This document shows, piece after piece, positions 45,802-59,961 of a stretch of DNA of 64,000 bases. Made by a program: the position numbers and the translations under genes. The notes beneath the pieces are model-generated. The model was not told where the DNA came from and ran no database searches. It was given only the letters and a program-made list of their open reading frames with translations. Position 1 is the stretch's first letter. Each line of letters begins with the position of its first letter. Source of the DNA: Hofstenia miamia (taxonomy: Eukaryota; Xenacoelomorpha; Acoela); assembly GCA_004352715.1 (NCBI GenBank), contig SCFE01000086.1:483424-547423 (forward strand), given 5' to 3'.

Positions 45802-47622
45802 TTATTCAATGCCAAAATAATTAAAATAATTCAAATGCCTGTTGCTTTGCCAGAAGTATTCACCTTGCCTGATTAATGCACGTTGAAATTCTACAAATTG
45901 TAATTCGACGATTTCATAAAGATTGGCGATCATTTTAGGTAATGAGCATCTTTTCCATTCAAACTTCTGCTTTAAAACGTGACTAAACGATTTACAATTA
46001 TTTGTCCAATCCTGAATATTGCACCTAAAATTACACTCTAATGGATAACGCCACTGATTATTAAAGTATTTTTGTAACCGTGGAGAAATTGATTTAAGTT
46101 CATTTGACAGGCGATTACAAACAATACCAAATGTACCTAAATTTTGCAAGGAAGCAAGACCATTTTCACCAAAAATTGTCCTTGCAATATCATTCCTGTT
46201 TGAAAACGATACACCTAAGTATATTAGAAAATGTTTTAAATTATTTTTTAAATGTCTGATACAATAAACTGCTTTACTAGTAGGCAAACACTCCTTAATT
46301 GACTTTTCATTGTCTGACCCAATCACTAATTTTGATAAATCATGCTGATCAATAGCCAATCGCAAAGTGTTGAAAAAATGTGGAAACACGTCCGCAGTAG
46401 ATGCTACATGAACAAAAATTGACCCTGCAACAATTGGTGAATCATTGGTTTTCTTTCGAAGAATGTTTGAATGACGATCTGTTGTTATAGTGATATACAT
46501 ATCACCTAAATTAAAAGTTTTATCAATACCTAAAATAGATTCCCCATATTTGCATTTTTCAATTAAGTCTTGAATTTGTCGTTCAATATATAAAATGATG
46601 GATGGCGACAATTTGGATGTACGTATATCCTGAACACATGAGTGAGTTCCAATCAACCTGTACACTTCTAGCATTGCATTAGCAAACTTATTTACTCCTC
46701 CAGCTTCGTCGTTCAATGAACTTTTCAAATTATACATTTGAGGCAGTGATCTAGGTTGATCTGCAACATTTGCATTTGAAACATTATTGTAATATACAGC
46801 TAAAGGATAGAATTTCAAGTTCTTTGCGAAATGACTGCAAAGATTTTGTTGACGTTCTAATGAAGGAACACATTTTTTACTATTCCCATCGTTAGAATGT
46901 CCAGGAAATATACCACAATATTCACACAATGCAATCTCATTCCCTTCAAGGGTCGTGAGACGTCTTTTATAATTGCAATCATCCTTAGAAATAGAATAGT
47001 GCCATAAAACTTTAATGACATCTCTTGGTTGTGGAATTATAGGCTCATAAACAAGTTTACCCTCTCTGCTCTTTTTATAGCAGTAACTAGCATTATTTTT
47101 ATTCAGAAAAATTAATTCATTAATGTACGCAAAATAATAAGTCTTTTGTGGAATTTTCAATCCACAAACCAGCGTCGTCACAAGAAAGACTCTTAATTGA
47201 CTTATTTTTTTAAGCTTGCATAAAAAATTAGTATTTTCTTTTTTACCATTCAGGATATCCTCAAAGATACGTTCACTCTTATTTTGAATAACACTAAGAG
47301 CAGTTCAACAATCGAGAAAGGTATTATCGGGCAGTGGTTTACCAAATACTGATTCTCTTTGCACTGAAGCCATTGAAGCCATTGCACTGAAACCATTAAG
47401 TGGTATAATAATGTAGTTAAAATCTAAAGGATTGTACTTTTATAAAAACTTGAGTAAACTATCAGTAAAATAAGGATAATTTGGCTAATTTTCATCACTC
47501 AAACAGCTGCAAATCAATACATCTGATCTACGCAAATGACCTAAAATAAAATCTATGGTAGTTGTATCCATAAATTCACCAGTGCTAAAATCTAAATTCA
47601 AGGATTTTACAGCATTTTCCAT
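45802..47622 (-). pseudogene. MULE-like transposase gene with three early stops
   Basis: One minus-strand frame of about 607 codons. Starting MENAVKSLNLDF at 47622, it is broken by TAG (47485-47487), TAA (47440-47442) and TGA (47305-47307), all in the first 110 codons; the last 459 codons are open. A Cys/His cluster (CEYCGIFPGHSND...C...C) lies in the first third. The core has GIDKTFNLGDMYITITT, then LVIGSDNEKSIKEC and CIRHLKNNLKHF, the D...D..EK...C..HLK.N layout I associate with MULE-type DDE transposases. It ends NYFNYFGIE. A later ATG (47382) also lies upstream of the last stop. A domesticated gene is possible but the stops argue against it. Confidence 0.6.
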
Positions 47623-49800
47623 CTCTAAACAAAAACACAACTTATGCGTACTTTAGCTCTTCATAGAGATGCCGCAGACATGCTTTTTCTATTCTATTTA
47701 ATAAAAACCTCTAAACATATAGACATACAGTAATTTCTTTGCATAAAAAATTTAATAAATTTTTATTATTTTTGATAGCATATTAGTTGTAATATTTTGT
47801 TCCCATTACTTTGTTGGGCTTAATATATTTGTGGGCTCGTTTTATTGCCACCCCATGTAAAACATTTATTCAAATAGAAATGTCAATTCCACATGTAGAA
47901 GCACTATTTAGTTTTTCTAAATTTCTTTCATTTATAATTTCCTGATTAAAAACTGTCGCATTTTTAGTTTTAGCCCACTTTGTAATTTGGTCCACTAGCT
48001 AACACCTACCTGAATTAATATAAACGGTTGTACCATTGGAACAATATCAAACAAATTCTGTATAAGGTTATTACTATGAAGAAAATTCATGTCCATTCGT
48101 CGCCTGTAATTGGCTTTTAGCAAGAAAGATCTAGTCTTGCGTTTTCTGTAAGAAATTGATTGTTCTATAAGATATTAAAGCTGTACGATCAATGTTGTTA
48201 ATTTGTTATATATTTATTTGTTTATTTATTTTGATGTTTAAATAAGTACGTTAAAGTTAAATTGATCATTTTATGTTAATATTTAATTATGTATTTTTAA
48301 GACATTTCTCTATAAAATCGATTAAATGTGTTTTAAATGTTTACATTATTTTATTTTTATTGTCATATAGCCTAAGAATTTAAGATATTGGTTTGTGTTC
48401 GTTTTTTTACAGCAATGGCAAATATGAGGAGTATTAGTGGTGGGAAAGTGTTACTGCTGAGGTCTGTTATGAATGCAACACTTATGCAATGGAATTATAC
48501 TAATTTGACATAAAGCTAAGAAATTTAATATGAGGTTTTAGGTGCAAATTCCAAAATATGTTGCTATTTGTAATGCTAATAAAAAAATAATAAATGCAAA
48601 AATTCAAGTGGCGCTTAATGAATTAAGAATTGGGCATTATTTAAAATGTTGAAAAATTATTTAACTCGTAAGTATCAATATTAAAGAATTATATCGTTCT
48701 TCTAAACTTCTAAAATGTTGTAAAATACTAAAATTGAAAACAATTCATTAAAATAAATATAATGATAATATAAACTAGAACATTGCGACAATATGGTGGT
48801 AGCAGTAGATTTTTGAAAAGAATGGACATGAACAGACCACGGAATCTTAAAAGTATTCTGAAATATATCAAAATTTCCCAATTATGTGCATTATTCACAA
48901 ATGTATCAATGGATACAGTTGATAATAAATTACAAACACATTATCACTCAGTAGAGCAAGTATATTTGACTGTTGCAAAAACCTCAATGCCATCTTTTCC
49001 ATTCTTATTGTGATGGTGGGATCTCTTCCAAATCTCCGTCAATTAACTCGGAATTTGTTGCATTTTCAGCATTGCATTTAGCAAATCTCATTAACATTTA
49101 ATGATAATATAATATATTGAATGGCATAAATATGCTAATAGCATATTATCAAAGAAAAATAAAATTTATATACCTGTATGACGAAAGAAAAATAAAATTT
49201 ATCCTCCTTCGAGCCCATTGTTTGTTATTGTCATATTGCATTTTATTGCTATTGATCGAAACAAATTAGCCCGTCCAGCGTCCTTATAAGTTTTTTCGGG
49301 AATAATTTAGAAAACCTGTATGCTCTTGATAATTATTTAATAAGAGCTGCAACCCTTAATTTGCTAAATGGTAGCAAACAAAGAGAATTTAAATCAATTT
49401 CAAATTCCTTTTTGATGGTTTTCGGAATGTGTTTATTCCGTCAACCATGATGAATTTTGGTTGCATTAAGTTACCAGTTATTTAACCAATTATTTGATTA
49501 TTTACAAATAACAAATACCTCAAAAACAAGCTCTTTAAGTGTGCGTAAAATAAAACCCATCTTTCAAAATTTTCACTGTTGGAGCATAGAATCATCATCA
49601 TAAGATGACATTTTCGAGCTGAATCATTTATGCCAATCATGGCAATGTAATAGCCGTTTTTGTGGCACTTAAAGTAAAATCGATTGCTAAATCGTTGCAA
49701 ATTTATCTAGCTTATCATTGTCATTACTTTGGCATCTTATTCAATAATCTTGCACATCATTTAGGGTAATCAATTCTGCTGATATTTTTAATTTTCTAAG
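47623..49800. other. no convincing gene
   Basis: AT-rich. A 76-codon plus-strand frame at 48783-49013 (MRQYGGSSRFLKRMDMN) has no recognised motif; I leave it uncalled. Confidence 0.4.
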
Positions 49801-50002
49801 ACTATATGCGACTCCCGCTAAATGCCTTATATATATATATATACATTTATATCAGGCGCTCTGTCTCAAAACCCGGCATTTATATGGTGTGGTGTCTAAT
49901 AAAAAATTTTATTTTCTGTTGGAGTTGCGAATTGGAGTAAAAAACATTTTTTTATGGGGTGGAAAATAAGTTTTTTAAAATAAAAAAAAAAATTAAAAAA
50001 AA

Positions 50003-50182
50003 NNNNNNNNNNNNNNNNNNNNNNNNNNNNNNNNNNNNNNNNNNNNNNNNNNNNNNNNNNNNNNNNNNNNNNNNNNNNNNNNNNNNNNNNNNNNNNNNNN
50101 NNNNNNNNNNNNNNNNNNNNNNNNNNNNNNNNNNNNNNNNNNNNNNNNNNNNNNNNNNNNNNNNNNNNNNNNNNNGTGTGTG

Positions 50183-50223
<41 letters not shown>
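50003..50223. repeat. 173-N gap next to a TG/TA microsatellite
   Basis: N from 50003 to 50175, then GTGTGTGTATATATA and (TA)n to about 50223, with an A-rich run on the left. Frames through it are not genes. Confidence 0.9.
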
Positions 50224-50229
<6 letters not shown>

Positions 50230-50269
50230 GCAATAAAACCTGTATATATCATTTGATAACTTTTTAGGA

Positions 50270-51260
50270 TTAACAATATATCCTGCTTCAATTAATTTGT
50301 ATCTCCGTATATGTGGAGGATCATCCAAATGCTTTTTCAAAAAATTTAAATATTCTTCCTTCTTTGCAGCGGAAGGACTGTGACAATGCGGATGAACAAC
50401 CTAGATTTAAAATAATAAATGTATACTAAATGCTCAAAATACTTTTATTGTCTGCAATGAATCTTTTTTGTAAACATAAAATACTGCTCGACACCTGAAT
50501 TGTATCTGATTTGATCAATTATACACATTTCTTCTCCAGCCATTTCCTAAAAATCTCTTATGGATACGTTTCAAGCTGTTCCATGTATCTATAAATTATT
50601 ACATAATTACATTTCTAAAATGTCCAACGAAATGAAATGTGATTGCCATTCATTATTCGAATACACTTAAGTATTTATTAACCTTAAGTGCAGCATATAA
50701 AACGAATAACTCATTAAAGAAATACAGTCAAATATTAAAAATTATGCAATACAAAAAATTACTGATTTAACTATGCACCCAATCCATTCTCTACTTTTCC
50801 GACAAATATTTTTTCATTACAATTACTTGATTATATCATAAATGAATAAATAGGTTTTAATTATTTAGCTAAATATCAAGATTTTTTACAAATATCGGAG
50901 TTGCTAACAATGACAGAGATATACTCCAAATACTGTCCCTTTTCTACAATATTTAACATTTCCTACTGGGGCTATTGCCATGCAATTTTTCATGTCTCTT
51001 TTAGCTAGTTTATGGCGATATCTAGTCAATAAACGGCGATATTTAGTAGCATCTAAAGTAGATATATAAATGTTTGTTTGTGACAAGCTGATTTTAAATT
51101 TTGGAACATTAAATAGTACGTATCAGCAGCGTAGTTAATGGTTAGGAAAAAAACTAATGAAATCGCTTTGCCAGCTACAACAGCTCCAATTGTTGTATAT
51201 AGTTGTTGAAACAGCAAAGTAACAGTTTTAAAAGTTCCTTCTCCAAATAAATGCATTTGT
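50270..51260 (-). pseudogene. second MULE-like transposase relic
   Basis: Minus-strand pieces. 51256-51053 reads FGEGTFKTVTLLFQQLYTTIG, AISLVFFLTI and TYYLMFQNLKSA, which follow the DGTFK..P.LF.QLY...P.VF.L....TY..+F pattern of animal MULE transposases (the usual Asp of DGTFK reads as Glu). 51086-50904 gives a further basic segment. Near 50425-50225 a frame with SAAKKEEYLNFLKKHLDD and HIRRYKLIEAGYIV may be the C-terminus or unrelated. Frames change several times; dead. Confidence 0.45.
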
Positions 51261-51625
51261 TTGCTAAAAACTTTTAACTGTTCTTCAGATGCAAACGCAA
51301 TAATTCAAACATGATTTTCACTAAAAAATTTGAAAAATATTGTTAATTATAACATTGAAATAATACCAGAGTTTCTCATCAAATAAAAGAAACGTTTTTT
51401 CGCTTAACAATAGGACGTCCGTTATTTTTTCTTACCACAAACGTCCATTTCGTCGATTTTGACGAAATCTAATTTTCTATGTGCTAAATTATATTTTTCT
51501 TACCAAATGTTTTATTGTTATTTATTATATAATTTTAATAAAATATACTATAATTTATAAATCTATTATATATATCAAAGTTATTTATATGTATATGTAT
51601 TTATATATAATGACAGAGATATATA
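51261..51625. other. AT-rich stretch, no gene
   Basis: Nothing recognised between the MULE relic and the Tc1 element. Confidence 0.4.
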
Positions 51626-53233
<1,608 letters not shown>

Positions 53234-53253
53234 TATGTATATATATATATATA

Positions 53254-53640
53254 CAGGGTGGGGCAAAAGTAACCGTACCCAAACAGAATTCTTAATAGAA
53301 AGTTTTAATGTACAATACATGAGAAAAGTATTCTGTAACAAATTTGAACAATTCTTAATGAAAAGTTTCAATACACAGTACATGAGAAAAACATTACAAA
53401 TGATTTTCGAAGTGTCTCCCATTTTCTTGGATGCATAGGTCATACCTTTTAGTAACAGTGTGAAAATGTCAGACAAAAGATTTTTATCTGCATTAAGATC
53501 GTTGAATTCCTGAATAATGTAATCACGAAGATTGGCCATTGTTTGAGGTCTCCTTCGATAGACTCTTTCCTTTAAAATACCCCACAGTGCAAAGTCACAT
53601 GGGGTGATGTTGGGAGAACGTGGAGGCCAATCAATTGTTC
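53254..53640 (-). pseudogene. mariner-type transposase C-terminus with one terminal repeat
   Basis: A terminal-repeat-like CAGGGTGGGGCAAAAGT starts at 53254 after TA. Minus-strand coding from about 53636 reads DWPPRSPNITPCDFALWGIL, then RPQTMANLRDYIIQEFND, the end of a mariner/IS630-type transposase with its third acidic residue in TPCDF. A roughly 60-bp tandem duplication (53285-53400) follows. The rest is missing beyond a microsatellite at 53672. Confidence 0.75.
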
Positions 53641-53671
53641 CTCTTCATCCAATCCAGGTTTGAAGTGTCTC

Positions 53672-53688
53672 ATATATATATATATATA

Positions 53689-53721
<33 letters not shown>

Positions 53722-53722
53722 C
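53672..53722. repeat. TA/TTA microsatellite
   Basis: (TA)n followed by (TTA)n. It marks the breakpoint of the mariner fragment. Confidence 0.9.
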
Positions 53723-53859
53723 TTTGTATTTGTGTAGAATGAAAAACGAATTTTTTTATTGATCACATAACATTCATTACAAAACAACTAATGCACGTAC
53801 TGAAACAATGTGAAAAGCAATAAAAAACTTTACAAATTAAATCAAACATTGCAAGAAGT

Positions 53860-54580
53860 GCAAACAGTTACACTAATTTTTTTCAATTTCATTTGTACAA
53901 TGTCTACCACACAAAAATTTTGAACAAAACCTGCACCTGGCAGAGCCCTTGTTTTTGCACATAACAATGTAGCATTTTCATTTCCGGGGATTATTTTGTG
54001 AAGAATCTAATTCTTGAGAATTTGTTGCATTCCTGATAAAAGATAATTGACCCATTACATTCATAAGGAATCGTTTTCAAGGAATATTTGAGCCTGTTGT
54101 TTGTTTGACGCAGATCCACGAATTCAATAGTACAATGTCAAGCAAATTATGTCAAGCAGACACTGGTAATCTCCTTGATGCACATCATATAGTATAAAGT
54201 CTCAACATGGCATCAGCTGCAGCAACGCCTACTTTCTGTTCAGAAGAGAGTAGGATGGGGTTTTTGTTTGATAGTATCATCACACAGTGGATTGACGAGA
54301 CCTTTCTCTTAGTCAAACACACAAAATGTATCCATTTTGCATCAACTGAACTATTAGTTGAAGATTTTACATAAGAAGATATCTCTACATCAGATGGGAT
54401 TTCTTCTTCATCACTCATTCCTTGCTCATCACTATGTGTGGTACTTGTATTTAGTGTAACAACATCAATGTCAATATCATGATCATCATTAGATTCATTG
54501 CCATCAGCGTAAATAATGTCTATTTGCCATAAAGATTCCAAAACATTTAGTGCAGTATTTCTCATTGGACGTTGGGCCAT
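53860..54580 (-). pseudogene. piggyBac transposase, internally deleted
   Basis: Minus strand from ATG 54580 (MAQRPMRNTALNVLES). An acidic N-terminal region (NESNDDHDIDIDVV, SDEEEIPSDVE) of about 80 residues passes directly into the end of the catalytic region (KVGVAAADAMLRLYT, the counterpart of GVD..D.M...Y). After a stop come PVSAWHNLLDIVLLNSW-like and KRFL segments in a shifted context, then a C-terminal Cys-rich domain (CYIVMC, CRFCSKFLCGRHC) near 53925. Most of the DDD catalytic core is missing while both ends remain. The first Asp of the GVD motif is not kept. TTAA ends were not located. Confidence 0.6.
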
Positions 54581-56644
54581 TGTAGCATTGTGTTTATTTG
54601 AATGGGGATTTGTAATCTACTATATTCAAAGTCATTGAAACAGTCAATACTATCTTATATCTATGTTATATTTATTCTGACACCATAAATGTTTGCATAA
54701 TTTAGATTGTTTTCTTGGAAAGTATTTGCAGTAAATTTGTATAGATACATGCATGAATTCATGTCAATATTACTGTTTTGTCAAATTTGAGGCGGGTGTG
54801 AAAAGATCATATAAGTAACTAAGCACGTACATATTGAGGATAATGATGTAAAAAACGATATCATTCAAGCTAGCTTCCAGGTTCTCTCAGTTTATCTATC
54901 ATTTTTTGAAATGAAAATGAATTTCGTCGAAAATGACGATGTTGACGTTCTAATGTTAAAGTTTGGATAAGAGTGCAGACAATTCCAATGTCATTACTGA
55001 TGAAGAAGTGACAGACCCCTGTTCCCTTTTTGGCATTGCCAAAGCAGTAGCAATTGTGGATCATACTTTTTTACTAATCAAAAGTATAGAAAACTAGGCG
55101 AAGATATAGAAATAGGGTGCATGCGGAATAAAATATACTCTAATACAGGGTAAAAAACAATAAACAATTCAATAACATACGTAAAGAGCTTAAAAAATAG
55201 ATGTACACTGATAACTTTGCATAATTAACCAAATTCGTATCATGCGCTAGCATGCAATAGCACGTAGTTATATTTAAGGACATTAGCACAGAAAACTTGA
55301 AATTCATAAAATAATTAACTATTATTATACAAATCATAAGATATTCGGCTTATTGCAGATCAGCAGACTCTGATATATAAAAATATTGTTTCTACACAAT
55401 ACTGTATATGATGTCATCTAAAACTTAAATATTTCAATATTTTATAGACCTAAGCCCTACCCCAAGTCATAAATTGACTTTTCGTAAACCTAAACATAAA
55501 ACCTAAATATTTCAATATTTTATAGACCTAAGCCCTACCCCAAGTCATAAATTGACTTTTCGTAAACCTAAACATAAAACCTAAATTTTTCAATGTTGTA
55601 TAGATCTAAACCCTAAACCTAAGGGTTGATGTTTCGTAAACTTAAGTCCTAACCTTAATTCAAATGCATTTAAAAAAAATAAATAATTTTTAAAATTTCA
55701 TGACGTCAACCCTTAGCATGTGGCTTTTCGAAATCAGAGTCCACTGATCTCCAATGACACCTGATATTCATCCAAACTATACATTTTTATTGTAAATCAA
55801 GTCCTTCTTACTTGAGATTTTTAAATAAATTGGAACTTTTATACTTTGCAACTGCTTTGCATTTTCAGAAAATTTGTTCTCCCGATTTGTATTTATTTCC
55901 ACATTTTATTTGCGAATTAGTAAAACATTACCGCATTCCATAAATTTTTAATGCGTAAATATACATTAATATTGTTATAAATATATGTTGTATAGTGAGG
56001 GTGTATAGTATCGCCTGGGTGCAATTACCATGGACCTGTTGATATGCAATTATTACTGAACATTCAAATAGATTTACTCAAAGTTTTATATGCATTAAGT
56101 ATAACGTATAGAATTATATATTTTCATACTTATATTAAAATTGTATATGGGACTCAACATAGGACTTTTTATGATTGAAGCATGTAGTGCTAGAACACAT
56201 TATGTGCCAATTGATTCAAAGCAAAAATTTTTAGTTTGAATCTTTGCTTTATGTAGTGTCGGTTAACTGATTCTTTGTAAAGCTATAATCAAGAGCAGGG
56301 TTAATTCACTTGTTTTGGACTCAACAGCATGTGGTTCATCTTCACATAATTATAAAGCATTGAATTTGGCCATTTTCTCATTTGACGGGCTCTTTAATTG
56401 AGTTTTACTCGACAAATCCACATTGCTTAGTAGATTTAATAAACTATCTCGTTTTGACATTTAAATTTGTTGGTTGTTGTGCTGTAATTAACATTTTCCT
56501 CAAAGAGGTGCAATAGCCTAAGGATATTGATTAAATTCAGATATTTTTTTACAGACTTAGCCGTTGCCTTAAATAATATTGTCAATTCACCTATGTACAA
56601 GAGGCAATGAGTAAGATTTTCATGTAAAAAGCGGCACTATAAGT

Positions 56645-56685
<41 letters not shown>

Positions 56686-56693
56686 NATATATA
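54581..56693. other. no gene recognised
   Basis: AT-rich. Contains the 78-bp tandem repeat at 55426-55660 and a (TA)n run with a single N (56686). A short minus-strand frame at 54870-55064 has no known motif. Confidence 0.4.
55426..55660 (+). repeat. 78-bp tandem repeat, three units
   Basis: Units start at 55426, 55504 and 55582 (TAAATATTTCAATAT...); the first two are nearly identical, the third diverged. Confidence 0.85.
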
Positions 56694-56929
56694 TACTACT
56701 GGCCAAAACTTTGGGAACAGTAACCTGTCTAAAGCGTGTATATGCTATTTCCTGGAAACTTCGTAAAATTCCTGGAATTCCCAATTTTTTCTTAGAATTT
56801 ACAACAATATTCATTTAGTCAATCATATTAACACAACTTTAGATTTACACACAATACATTTTCACTGAAAAAGCACTATCATTATTGTTTGACATATTGT
56901 CCGTGGTAGTGAAATTTCACCAACAAAGG

Positions 56930-58105
56930 ATGCTCAAATTCATATCTTGTACGAGGAGGAGTACAATTATCGCGCTATAGCTGTTAGAATGGGCGTCACA
57001 GTATCTTCGGTATCCACCCAGTAAACATAGAACTGTTGTAACAACGTCGTTTTTGTGGTGTATTGGCGTTTAATAGGCGTTGAATTGTTTGAGTGGCGTT
57101 TATAGTGCGGATTAGTGGCGGTGTATAATTCCGTCTATCAAAGAATATTTAAAAATTGGAACAATTTAGTATTATGACAATTTAAAGATAAATTTTTTAA
57201 AAACTGCATTTTTCTTGATAGTTTGTCGTTTTATTGTGAAAAGACATTGTTTTCTAATGTCGTTTTAGTGCCGTTATTATGTCGTTCAGCGACATCGTTA
57301 CGACAGTTCTATGTTTACTGGGCAGAACTGTTACTTGCTATCAGCAACTGCAAAATTTTTCCTCTCGCAAGCGATCTGGGAAGACCAAAAGTGACAACCC
57401 CTCAAACTGATCGTCTCATTCACCGTTACATCGTCGATCAACTATTCTCTTCATCTTCTAAAGTCAAAGCAAATCTAGGTGCGGTAGTGCAGAATGTATC
57501 AACACGCACCATTAGGCGTCAATTGAATACTTACTACCTTTGACCTTCCATCGTGCAAACAGGCAGCCAAACCCCGATTATCTTCAAAGAACATTCGAAA
57601 CCAGTTGCGCTTCTGCAGCCAATACCAACACTACACCCCTGAGATGTGGCATCAAGCAATGCTTAGTGACGAATCCAAGATTTGCCAGTTTACATCATAC
57701 CGGCCACACGTTCGACGACCAAGATACCAAAGATTCAATACCCGTTACACGCAACAAACTGTCCGCTCAGCACCTTCTGTGATGATTTGGCCTGCTATAA
57801 CTGCAAATGGGCGTGCTGGTCTGCATTTTGTTCCTCACAATGAGACAGTCACAGCCAAGGCCTACCTCAAAATAATTCAGGAGAAAGTTCCTATGTTTAT
57901 GCAGCTTCGCGGAACATCTGTACTACAACACGATGGTGCTCCTTGCCACAGCTCCAAAGTTGTGAAACAGTGGATTGCATCACAAGACTTTTGGCTGCTT
58001 GAGAACTGGCCGGGAAACTCCTCAGACCTCAACGTCATAGAAAATTGCTGGCATCACATCAAAAACTGTCAGAGGAAGCGCTATGCACACCACTCGACGA
58101 TCTGA
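56930..58105 (+). pseudogene. Tc1-like transposase, split and frameshifted
   Basis: The first helix-turn-helix segment (KDAQIHILYEEEYNYRAIAV, about 56930-57014) is cut by the CCCAG element. Coding resumes with a basic SSRKRSG hinge and VTTPQTDRLIHR, then STRTIRRQL in the second HTH, and a TGA at 57541-57543. From 57605 the catalytic part is open: LSDESKICQF (first Asp), LQHDGAPCHSS (second Asp), NWPGNSSDLNVIENCW (third acidic residue). At least one small indel lies near the hinge and one near 57600. All three catalytic positions are visible but not in one frame. Confidence 0.8.
57017..57322. mobile_element. CCCAG-ended MITE, 306 bp
   Basis: Begins CCCAGTAAACATAGAACTGT and ends with the reverse complement (ACAGTTCTATGTTTACTGGG). 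Flanked by CA on both sides (57015-57016 and 57323-57324). Removing it and one CA restores a continuous transposase reading across the site. Non-coding. Shares the CCCAG end and 2-bp duplication with the elements at 20334 and 30922 but differs inside. Confidence 0.85.
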
Positions 58106-58370
58106 AGGAGCAAATTAAAGTGGTATGGTACACAGAGATTACTGATGATTATTGTAGAAAGCTGGTCGAGTCAATATCAAATCGCATTGGCCAATAATGT
58201 CGGATATACAAAATATTTGTGAGTTTTTCTGAATTAACCATTTACTTTCTACACGGTGTTATCATATTGTTTCTACATTGTGTTATTATAGTGTTTCTAC
58301 ACTGCGTTTTTTAGTGTAAAATACAAAAATTTCTAAATTGGGACAGTTGCCAAACTTTTGGTCAGTACTG

Positions 58371-59029
58371 TATATATCGGCTGAAAAAAATGTATTTTTA
58401 AAATGAAATTGTTGCAATCTCATCAAAGGGGCATGAGAGAAATCTAATGAGGGCTTCAATCAATCGAACAGGGACTATAATTCATGATTTATGTTCTTAC
58501 TGTGAAATTTTTTAACAAATTTAGGACGATTTAAATGTTTATTTATTTTTACCACAATGTATTTGGAAATTTCACCTAAGGTATGGACTTAAACTACAAA
58601 TGTATAGATTTGCATGAATGTACTTTTATATCTTACACTTTGTTTAATAAAATATAATTTTTTATAAATTTTTTTTAAATATATACCGCGTGGTATCGCG
58701 TGTTATCATGTGCTAATAATTTGGTTAATTATGCAAAGTTATCGGTCTGTATTTTTTAAACTTTTTACGTATGTTATTGTATTTCTTATCGTTTTTACCC
58801 TATATTAGTGTTTGTTTTGTCCGCGTGCTCTGTGTGTTCCGCGGGTAACCTATTCTATACCTTCGCCGAAAACATATCAATGTCTGTTGTCGAGTCAACA
58901 AACAACCCTTTATATATTTATATATTTCACCTACATAAATTACTAATTTTAAAATGAATGAACACTGTATTTCAACAAGTACATAATAAAAAGTAAAAGT
59001 TTAAAATGGATAGTGGGCTGCTATGCATT
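58371..59029. other. AT-rich stretch, no gene
   Basis: Nothing recognised. Confidence 0.4.
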
Positions 59030-59640
59030 GCAGGTATGGTGAAAATTTGTCGGCGCCTACGATATTTCAAGGCGAACAGTCCAGAGAATAATGAAGAATG
59101 AAATGAAAAAATTAATAGAATTTTAAAATCACAAGACTAGTGTTACATTTGATCGTCTTTGACATTTTGTAGCTTTTACCGTAAATACGACAATATCAAA
59201 ACAATCTGAAATTATGATCAATGCAGGTTTTGTGGTTTTAGTAGCACAATTCATCGAAGACTTAAGAATGTGAATTCCGGCCTGTGGAACTATTCGGAAA
59301 ACTTAGATTGACTGCCAAATGAAAGAATTCAAATGTTAATGGGCTAATGATCATTAAAATTTATCAGCTGAAGACTGGAGAAGAGCTGTTTCTTGGATGA
59401 ATACTAAGAAGTACATAGAATTCCTGAAACATCCTCTTCTACCTCAACTGCATGAATGGAATGCTAAAGATAATTTGATATTTATGCAAGATAGTGCACC
59501 ATGCCTTGCTGAAAAGTCTTCTATGAATTTCTTGCGATCCCACAACTTACGAGTTCTTCCATGCCCAGCAAATAGCCAGAACATGCTATAAGCTATTACT
59601 AATGCTCGTCTTAGTGGCCAAACTAACAATTTGTCAATGA
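59030..59640 (+). pseudogene. Tc1-like transposase relic
   Basis: Pieces in several frames: an HTH segment AYDISRRTVQRIMKNEM near 59060-59110, then LSAEDWRRAVSWMNTKKYIEF, then NLIFMQDSAPC (second catalytic Asp) and VLPCPANSQNML (the WPANS.D.NP region, decayed). Many stops. Terminal repeats not found. Confidence 0.6.
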
Positions 59641-59745
59641 CTCATTTATTCCAATCCTAGTCGTGTTGCTTTGCTCTTTGTAGTGAAGAACAATAATTCA
59701 AGGTACTAACTTTTTTTCGATATATTATTAAACAAAGTTAAGTTT

Positions 59746-59961
59746 TCAATTTGCCGAAATCCCAAAACAAAATTTCCCAAATCGATAATAGTCCATTGCA
59801 ACTTGGTTTTTTAAATACAAAATTTGCTTGCCCATAAATAGCTTTCTTTGACTTTTTGGAGTGCCAACAGAATTCGCCAAATGCCTCATACAAAACATTG
59901 TTCGATAGTTTGAAACCATAATGGACTTAAGAGCTCTTTCACTGCCAGAGACTATTACCAA
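59746..59961 (-). pseudogene. short MULE-like fragment
   Basis: VIVSGSERALKSIM followed by MFCMRHLANSVG resembles the LVIGSDNEKSIK...CIRHLKNNL segment of the gene at 45802-47622. About 70 codons; too short for certainty. Confidence 0.4.

Larger units (their letters stand above)
56696..58370 (+). mobile_element. Tc1-like element interrupted by a CCCAG element
   Basis: Imperfect terminal repeats: left CTACTGGCCAAAACTTTGGG, right (reverse complement) CAGTACTGACCAAAAGTTTGG, with TA on each side. 1675 bp including the 306-bp insertion at 57017-57322. Confidence 0.8.

Noticed and set aside
55580-55630. Telomere-like CCCTAAACCTAAGG
   Set aside because: Only two or three irregular units inside a 78-bp tandem repeat; not a telomere array.
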